DNA from: Luteimicrobium xylanilyticum
GTDB taxonomy: Bacteria > Actinomycetota > Actinomycetes > Actinomycetales > Cellulomonadaceae
DNA: 64,000 bases
Assembly (NCBI RefSeq): GCF_009429125.1
Contig: NZ_CP045529.1
Coordinates: 868,001 to 932,000 of the forward strand
Direction of reading: 5' to 3'
Under the pieces are notes generated by a model. That model ran no database searches and was not told where the DNA came from. It saw only the letters and a list, made by a program, of their open reading frames with translations. Made by a program: the position numbers and the translations under genes. Of the stretch, positions 59,464 to 64,000 are shown one piece after another; positions within the stretch are counted from its first letter, which is position 1; every line of letters begins with the position of its first letter.

Positions 59464-59976
59464 TCAGAAGCGCCGTGAGAACGGGTCCGGCCTGCGCATC
59501 CGGATCAGCAGCAGGACCGGCAGCAGCACGTACGGCAGGTTGAAGGCGAGGAACTTCCCGGGCCGGGGCGTGACCCACTCGGGCTCGCCGAAGAGCTCGA
59601 CGCCGAAGATCACGATCCCGGTCAGCGTGACGATCATGGTCGCGTAGATCACCGCGGGGAGCTGGATCCACTGCCAGCCCCGGACGAGCGCGATCACGAG
59701 CAGCACGTAGAACGGCAGGTACACGAACGCCGACAGGCCCGTGCAGATCCGCATCCAGGTGGGCGGGTGCATGAACAGCGGGTCGGTGTCGTGCGCGTAC
59801 CAGTAGTTGCTGTTGACGATCGGGTTGGACGACGGGTGCGAGATGTCCACGCCCAGCGTCGGCAGCATGTCGCTGATGATCGAGGTGATCGTGAAGGCGC
59901 TGAACACCAGCGCGAAGCCGATGTCGACGGGACGCTCGCGCAGCGGCAGCGCCCGGATCCCAGGGTCGGAGGCCAT
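59464..59976 (-). CDS. EXPERA/TMEM97-like membrane protein
   Basis: 170 residues from the ATG at 59976. Four helices: VDIGFALVFSAFTITSIISD, CTGLSAFVYLPFYVLLVIAL, LPAVIYATMIVTLTGIVIFG and FLAFNLPYVLLPVLLLIRM. Between helices 1 and 2 it reads YAHDTDPLFMHPPTWMRI, matching the DPL-x3-PP-x-W pattern of eukaryotic TMEM97 (sigma-2 receptor)/EBP sterol-isomerase-type EXPERA proteins. Such bacterial members are little studied. Function unknown. Region 59301-59463 between it and the glycosyltransferase shows no gene. Confidence 0.75.
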   Translation of the reverse strand: MASDPGIRALPLRERPVDIGFALVFSAFTITSIISDMLPTLGVDISHPSSNPIVNSNYWYAHDTDPLFMHPPTWMRICTGLSAFVYLPFYVLLVIALVRGWQWIQLPAVIYATMIVTLTGIVIFGVELFGEPEWVTPRPGKFLAFNLPYVLLPVLLLIRMRRPDPFSRRF

Positions 59977-60002
59977 GGACGCATGCTGCCACCGTGGGCG
60001 GG

Positions 60003-60032
60003 TTCGACCCACCGCCCGGCGTCGCGTAGAGT
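60003..60032 (+). promoter_or_regulatory. possible promoter upstream of tRNA-Trp and secE
   Basis: TTCGAC (60003-60008) and TAGAGT (60027-60032) with an 18-bp spacer. The tRNA-Trp starts 132 nt further on, so a leader would be removed by processing. A nearer promoter is not excluded. Confidence 0.4.
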
Positions 60033-60164
60033 GGTCCCTCGGTGGTTGACTTCCGCCATGCTGGGTCGTGCCCGAGGGCGCGATACGCATGATCCGGGAC
60101 GTGCCCCGTGAATCCCTCGTCGGAGGTGGTTCTCGGAGTGTGCCCTGGAGGAGGACGTCCACGA

Positions 60165-60237
60165 AGGGCAGTGGCGCAATTGGTAGCGCAGCGGTCTCCA
60201 AAACCGCAGGTTGCAGGTTCGAGTCCTGTCTGCCCTG
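60165..60237 (+). tRNA. tRNA-Trp (CCA)
   Basis: 73 nt. Acceptor AGGGCAG/CTGCCCT, D arm GCGCAATTGGTAGCGC, anticodon loop CTCCAAA giving CCA, T arm GCAGGTTCGAGTCCTGT. No encoded CCA end. Standing directly before secE-nusG is the usual bacterial arrangement. Confidence 0.96.
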
Positions 60238-60288
60238 CACGACGCACGAGGTGCGTGTCCGTCGTTGGACCTGACAGTTGGGAACGAA

Positions 60289-60561
60289 GTGAGCGAATCG
60301 CCGTCGGAGTCCGTGAGCGCCAGCAGCGCTCCGGCTGCGAAGAAGCGCTCGGCGTCGTCCGACAAGCGCGGGTTCTTCGGCCGGATCGCCCTGTTCGTGC
60401 GGCAGGTCATCGCCGAGCTCAAGAAGGTCCACACGCCGACTCGCTCGGAGCTCTTCACGTACACGGCCGTGGTCATCGTCTTCGTGGTGGCGATCATGGC
60501 GTTCGTGACGCTGCTGGACTTCGGCATCGGCAAGCTCGTGCTGTGGGTGTTCGGCGACTGA
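60289..60561 (+). CDS. secE: preprotein translocase subunit SecE
   Basis: 90 residues from the GTG at 60289; this start keeps the gene clear of the tRNA. Ser/Ala-rich N-terminus, then [20 protein letters not shown] and one membrane helix ([19 protein letters not shown]). Conserved P-T-R-x-E in HTPTRSELF. Part of the SecYEG channel. nusG follows 73 nt downstream. Confidence 0.94.
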   Translation: MSESPSESVSASSAPAAKKRSASSDKRGFFGRIALFVRQVIAELKKVHTPTRSELFTYTAVVIVFVVAIMAFVTLLDFGIGKLVLWVFGD

Positions 60562-60634
60562 CGCCGGCGCCCCTCAACTGAAGCCCAGCCCTCTTACGCC
60601 GTCACCGGCAACGCCAACGAAAGCAGGTTCGCTC

Positions 60635-61456
60635 GTGTCCCAGGAGTCGCAGGACCACGCGGAGGAGCTCTCCCCCTTCGCCGACGCCGCGTCCGACGTC
60701 ACGCCCGACGCTGCGCCGGAGGCCGAGGCCGAGGTGACGGAGAACGAGACCGTCGACGCCGACGCGGCCCCCGAGACCGACGAGGTCGAGGGCGACGACG
60801 CCGCCGCCGAGGTCGACACCGCGGCCGCTGACGAGGCGGCCGAGGAGGACCCGATCGAGGCGTTCAAGCGCGAGCTGCGCACGCAGCTCGGCGACTGGTA
60901 CGTCATCCACTCGTACGCCGGGTACGAGAACCGGGTGAAGACCAACCTGGAGACCCGCATCCAGAGCCTCAACATGGAGGACTACATCTTCCAGATCGAG
61001 GTGCCCATGGAAGAGGTCACCGAGATCAAGAACGCGCAGAAGAAGACGGTGCGCCGTGTGCGCATCCCGGGCTACGTGCTCGTGCGCATGGACCTCACCG
61101 ACGAGTCGTGGGGCGCCGTGCGCCACACGCCGGGCGTGACGGGCTTCGTGGGCCACACCCACCAGCCGGTGCCGCTGACGTCGGACGAGGTCTTCTCGAT
61201 GCTCGCCCCGTCCCTGGCTCCGAAGCCCGAGGCCGGCGCGCGCCCCGCCGCCGGTGGCGGCGCGCAGGCCGCGGCGCCGATCGCGGTCGACTTCGAGGTC
61301 GGCGAGTCCGTGACCGTCACCGACGGTCCGTTCGACACGCTGCCCGCCACCATCTCCGAGATCAACGCCGAGAGCCAGAAGCTCAAGGTGCTCGTCTCGA
61401 TCTTCGGCCGGGAGACCCCGGTCGAGCTGTCGTTCAACCAAGTCGCCAAGATCTGA
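60635..61456 (+). CDS. nusG: transcription termination/antitermination protein NusG
   Basis: 273 residues, GTG start. An acidic Ala/Glu/Asp-rich extension of about 80 residues, usual in actinobacteria, precedes the NGN domain ([37 protein letters not shown]) and a KOW domain at the end ([20 protein letters not shown]). A linker near 200 is Ala/Pro/Gly-rich. It binds RNA polymerase and couples transcription to translation or Rho. Confidence 0.96.
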   Translation: MSQESQDHAEELSPFADAASDVTPDAAPEAEAEVTENETVDADAAPETDEVEGDDAAAEVDTAAADEAAEEDPIEAFKRELRTQLGDWYVIHSYAGYENRVKTNLETRIQSLNMEDYIFQIEVPMEEVTEIKNAQKKTVRRVRIPGYVLVRMDLTDESWGAVRHTPGVTGFVGHTHQPVPLTSDEVFSMLAPSLAPKPEAGARPAAGGGAQAAAPIAVDFEVGESVTVTDGPFDTLPATISEINAESQKLKVLVSIFGRETPVELSFNQVAKI

Positions 61457-61569
61457 TCCACCGCAGCCCGTCGGACCGGTCCAGGACCGGCTGACGGGCG
61501 CGACGGCAGCACTGCAACCGGGTCATCGCCCACGGCGTCGGCCCACGAACAGAAAGCGAGGAGTGCGAC

Positions 61570-62001
61570 ATGCCTCCCAAGAAGAAGGTCTCCGGCCTCA
61601 TCAAGCTCCAGATCCAGGCCGGCGCCGCGACGCCTGCCCCGCCGATCGGCCCCGCGCTGGGTCAGCACGGCGTGAACATCATGGAGTTCTGCAAGGCCTA
61701 CAACGCGGCCACCGAGTCGCAGCGCGGCAACGTGGTTCCCGTCGAGATCACGGTGTACGAGGACCGCTCGTTCACCTTCATCACGAAGACGCCGCCGGCC
61801 GCCGAGCTCATCAAGAAGGCCGCGGGCGTCGACAAGGGCTCGAGCACGCCCCACTCGGTCAAGGTCGCCTCGATCAGCGCGGACCAGGTCCGCGAGATCG
61901 CGCAGACCAAGCTCGAGGACCTCAACGCCAACGACATCGACGCCGCCTCGAAGATCATCGCGGGCACCGCGCGCTCGATGGGCATCACCGTCCAGGGCTG
62001 A
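61570..62001 (+). CDS. rplK: 50S ribosomal protein L11
   Basis: 143 residues, ATG behind CGAGGAG. Complete: [35 protein letters not shown] and [18 protein letters not shown]. Binds 23S rRNA at the GTPase centre. Followed by rplA 80 nt downstream, the standard order. Confidence 0.98.
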   Translation: MPPKKKVSGLIKLQIQAGAATPAPPIGPALGQHGVNIMEFCKAYNAATESQRGNVVPVEITVYEDRSFTFITKTPPAAELIKKAAGVDKGSSTPHSVKVASISADQVREIAQTKLEDLNANDIDAASKIIAGTARSMGITVQG

Positions 62002-62081
62002 CGCCCCGGCACAGCAGCACCACAGTGGGAGGGCTCGCCGCCGGCGGACCCGACCGACCACGACTGCAAGGAGAAGCAGCA

Positions 62082-62798
62082 ATGGCTCAGCACAGCAAGG
62101 CGTACCGCGCCTCGGCCGAGAAGATCGACCGGACGCGCCTGTACGCCCCCCTCGAGGCCGTCCGCCTCGCCAAGGAGACGTCGACCACCAAGTACGACGC
62201 GACCGTCGAGGTCGTGTTCCGCCTCGGTGTCGACCCGCGCAAGGCGGACCAGATGGTCCGTGGCACGGTGAACCTCCCGCACGGCACCGGCAAGACGGCC
62301 CGCGTCCTCGTGTTCGCGAACGGTGAGAAGGCCGAGCAGGCCCGCGCCGCCGGTGCGGACATCGTCGGTGGCGACGAGCTCATCGACGAGGTCGCGAAGG
62401 GCCGCACGGACTTCGACGCCGCCGTCGCGACGCCGGACCTCATGGGCAAGGTCGGCCGCCTGGGCCGCGTGCTCGGCCCGCGTGGCCTCATGCCGAACCC
62501 CAAGACCGGCACGGTGACCATGGACGTCGCCAAGGCGGTCGAGGAGATCAAGGGCGGCAAGATCGAGTTCCGCGTCGACAAGCACGCGAACCTCCACTTC
62601 ATCATCGGCAAGGTGTCGTTCTCGGACGAGCAGCTCGTCGAGAACTACGGCGCCGCGCTGGACGAGGTCCTGCGTCTGAAGCCGTCGTCCTCGAAGGGCC
62701 GCTACATCACGAAGGCGACCATCACGACGACGATGGGCCCCGGCATCCCGCTCGACCAGAGCCGGACGACGAAGCTCCTCGAGGAGGAGGCGGCCTGA
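62082..62798 (+). CDS. rplA: 50S ribosomal protein L1
   Basis: 238 residues from the ATG at 62082 (AAGGAG upstream). Typical segments [39 protein letters not shown] and [20 protein letters not shown]. In other bacteria L1 represses its own rplK-rplA message; no clear L1-binding structure was looked for in detail. A strong terminator follows. Confidence 0.98.
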   Translation: MAQHSKAYRASAEKIDRTRLYAPLEAVRLAKETSTTKYDATVEVVFRLGVDPRKADQMVRGTVNLPHGTGKTARVLVFANGEKAEQARAAGADIVGGDELIDEVAKGRTDFDAAVATPDLMGKVGRLGRVLGPRGLMPNPKTGTVTMDVAKAVEEIKGGKIEFRVDKHANLHFIIGKVSFSDEQLVENYGAALDEVLRLKPSSSKGRYITKATITTTMGPGIPLDQSRTTKLLEEEAA

Positions 62799-62818
62799 CC
62801 CAGGCTCCTTCCTGCCCG

Positions 62819-62862
62819 ACGACGAACGGCGCGACCCCCGTGGGGGTCGCGCCGTTCGTCGT
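62819..62862 (+). terminator. bidirectional terminator between rplA and chitinase
   Basis: Perfect 21-bp complementary arms (62819-62839 and 62842-62862) with only 2 nt between them, so the top pairs will open as a loop. Followed by TTCTC. It ends rplA and, read the other way, lies 12 nt past the chitinase stop. Confidence 0.85.
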
Positions 62863-62874
62863 TCTCAGGTCAGG

Positions 62875-64000
62875 TCAGCAGGTGCCGACGACGGCCCAGG
62901 GGCCCCACTGGGCGGCACCCGGCGTCTCGCCGAGCGTCCACCACTTGGCCTGGTAGACCTTGCCTCCGTACGAGACCGTGTTGCCGCCGGTGTACACCGT
63001 CGACGACGACCAGGCAGTCGCCGAGCAGTCGGTCGGCGTCGTCGTGGTGGCCGTCGGCGTGGGCGTCTGCGTAGGGGTCGTGGTCGCCGTGGGCGTCTGC
63101 GTCGGCGACGTGGTGGGGGTCGTCGTGGCGGTCGGGGTCGACGTCGGGGTGGTCGTCGAGCCGCTGCCCGTGCCGAGACGTGCGCCGAGCGCGTTCGCGA
63201 AGGCGTACCCGTTGGTCTTGTCCCAGTTGACCGACCACGTCATGACGCCGCCGATCTTGCCGTACGCCTTGGACGGCTTGAAGCTCCCGCACGAGGTGCC
63301 CTTCTCCAGGCAGTCGACGGCAGCGATGACGTTGGCGGTCGTCTGGTAGCCACCGCCGGCCGCCTGCGACGTCGCGGGATAGCCGAGGCCCACCTGGTCG
63401 GGTCGCAGCCCCAGCTGGTCGAGGAGGATCGCGGCCTGCGAGGTGACGAAGTCGACGCTGCCCTGGGAGTAGACCTTGCCGTCGGCCCCGAGCATGCTGC
63501 CCGAGTTGTAGTACTGCGTGTTGACGACGGTCAGGATGTCCTTCACGTTCTGCGTGAGCTTGTAGTAGGCCATCGACGTCGCCTGGTAGTCGATGGTCTG
63601 GGGCGCCATCGTCAGGATGAACGACGAGCCGACCTTCGACGCGAGCGAGTGCAGCGCGTCGGACGTGTAGGTGGCATCGATGCCGTTCTCGAAGTCGATG
63701 TCGACGCCGTCGAACCCGTACTCCTTCAGGACGCTGTAGGCGGTGTTCGCGAAGTTGGTGGCCTGGGCGGCGCTCGTGACGTTGATGGTGCCGTTCTGCC
63801 CGCCGATCGACAGGACGACCTTCCGGCCCTGGGAGTGCAGGGTCTGCACGTCGGCCTTGAACTGGTCGACGCTGTAGGTGCCGCCGAAGTCCTTGGTGGC
63901 GAGGTTGAACTCGATGCCGCCCGGGGAGGAGGCGGACGCGTCGGCGAACGCGACCTCGACGAGGTTGTACTGCTGGGGCACGTCGGCGAGGTGGATCGTG
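62875..64000 (-). CDS. GH18 chitinase with CBM5/12-type C-terminus (5' end outside window)
   Basis: At least 375 residues; the frame stays open through the window edge, so the signal peptide and start are not seen. GH18 catalytic motif DGVDIDFE carries the proton-donor Glu; VVLSIGGQNG and GGVMTWSVNWD are two further GH18 blocks. A Thr/Pro linker of about 55 residues with short repeats (TPTATTTPTQTP) leads to a chitin-binding module (STVYTGGNTVSYGGKVYQAK, then QWGPWAVVGTC). Secreted enzyme that degrades chitin. Confidence 0.94.
   Translation of the reverse strand, partial: TIHLADVPQQYNLVEVAFADASASSPGGIEFNLATKDFGGTYSVDQFKADVQTLHSQGRKVVLSIGGQNGTINVTSAAQATNFANTAYSVLKEYGFDGVDIDFENGIDATYTSDALHSLASKVGSSFILTMAPQTIDYQATSMAYYKLTQNVKDILTVVNTQYYNSGSMLGADGKVYSQGSVDFVTSQAAILLDQLGLRPDQVGLGYPATSQAAGGGYQTTANVIAAVDCLEKGTSCGSFKPSKAYGKIGGVMTWSVNWDKTNGYAFANALGARLGTGSGSTTTPTSTPTATTTPTTSPTQTPTATTTPTQTPTPTATTTTPTDCSATAWSSSTVYTGGNTVSYGGKVYQAKWWTLGETPGAAQWGPWAVVGTC

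Noticed and set aside
60574-60975. Ser/Ala-rich minus-strand frame opposite nusG
   Set aside because: It mirrors the acidic repeat region of nusG and has no start context or homologous motif.

Overview
The window is very GC-rich and gene-dense, with many GTG and a few TTG starts, ATGA/GTGA gene overlaps and several leaderless-looking promoters. These features, a GH18 chitinase with a CBM5/12-type module, and the orders tRNA-Trp-secE-nusG-rplK-rplA and tRNA-Met-rpmG-MaoC-MaoC-...-murB, point to an actinobacterium of the Micrococcales, probably Cellulomonas-like. The genus is an inference; no rRNA is present.

Region 1 (1-19.4 kb) is a phospho-signalling and type VII (WXG100/ESX-like) secretion locus. 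It starts with a PP2C phosphatase tail, an FHA protein, a membrane Ser/Thr kinase with an FN3-like outer domain and an FHA-like/HTH protein. Then follow an EssC-like FHA-FtsK ATPase with its WXG100 protein, two tandem copies of a module (WXG-headed Ala/Gly-repeat protein plus an LpqN-like small protein), a second EssC-like ATPase and a second ESX-like small protein. Everything is on the plus strand and the two halves are paralogous.

Region 2 (19.7-30.4 kb) is mostly housekeeping: ferredoxin-NADP reductase, HtpX-like protease, methionine aminopeptidase, an efeO-efeB iron-uptake operon with a secreted phosphoesterase, Ohr, a membrane protein and an NAD-dependent epimerase. Two convergent junctions (22.9 and 29.3 kb) hold strong long palindromes; a third, imperfect one lies at 13.9 kb.

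Region 3 (30,358-44,862) is an integrated phage-like element of 14.5 kb bounded by a 14-bp direct repeat. The right repeat forms the 3' end of yajQ and the left one abuts the epimerase start. It has integrase, repressor, a three-site operator, an excisionase-like protein, small early genes, a RepA-like ATPase, HNH nuclease, large terminase, portal, a fused protease-capsid protein, connectors, two tail-tube-like proteins and a tape measure. No tail tip, lysis genes or small terminase were recognised. Paired 11-bp-spaced repeats inside both ends look like integrase arm sites.

Region 4 (44.8-64 kb) is core genome: yajQ, rarD-like transporter, four tRNAs (Tyr, Thr, Met, Trp), methyltransferase, rpmG, two MaoC dehydratase subunits, a LacI regulator divergent from an MFS transporter with a clear operator, murB, an L,D-transpeptidase, a glycosyltransferase-acyltransferase-adenosine deaminase-GntR cluster, an EXPERA/TMEM97-like membrane protein, secE-nusG-rplK-rplA and a chitinase cut by the window end.
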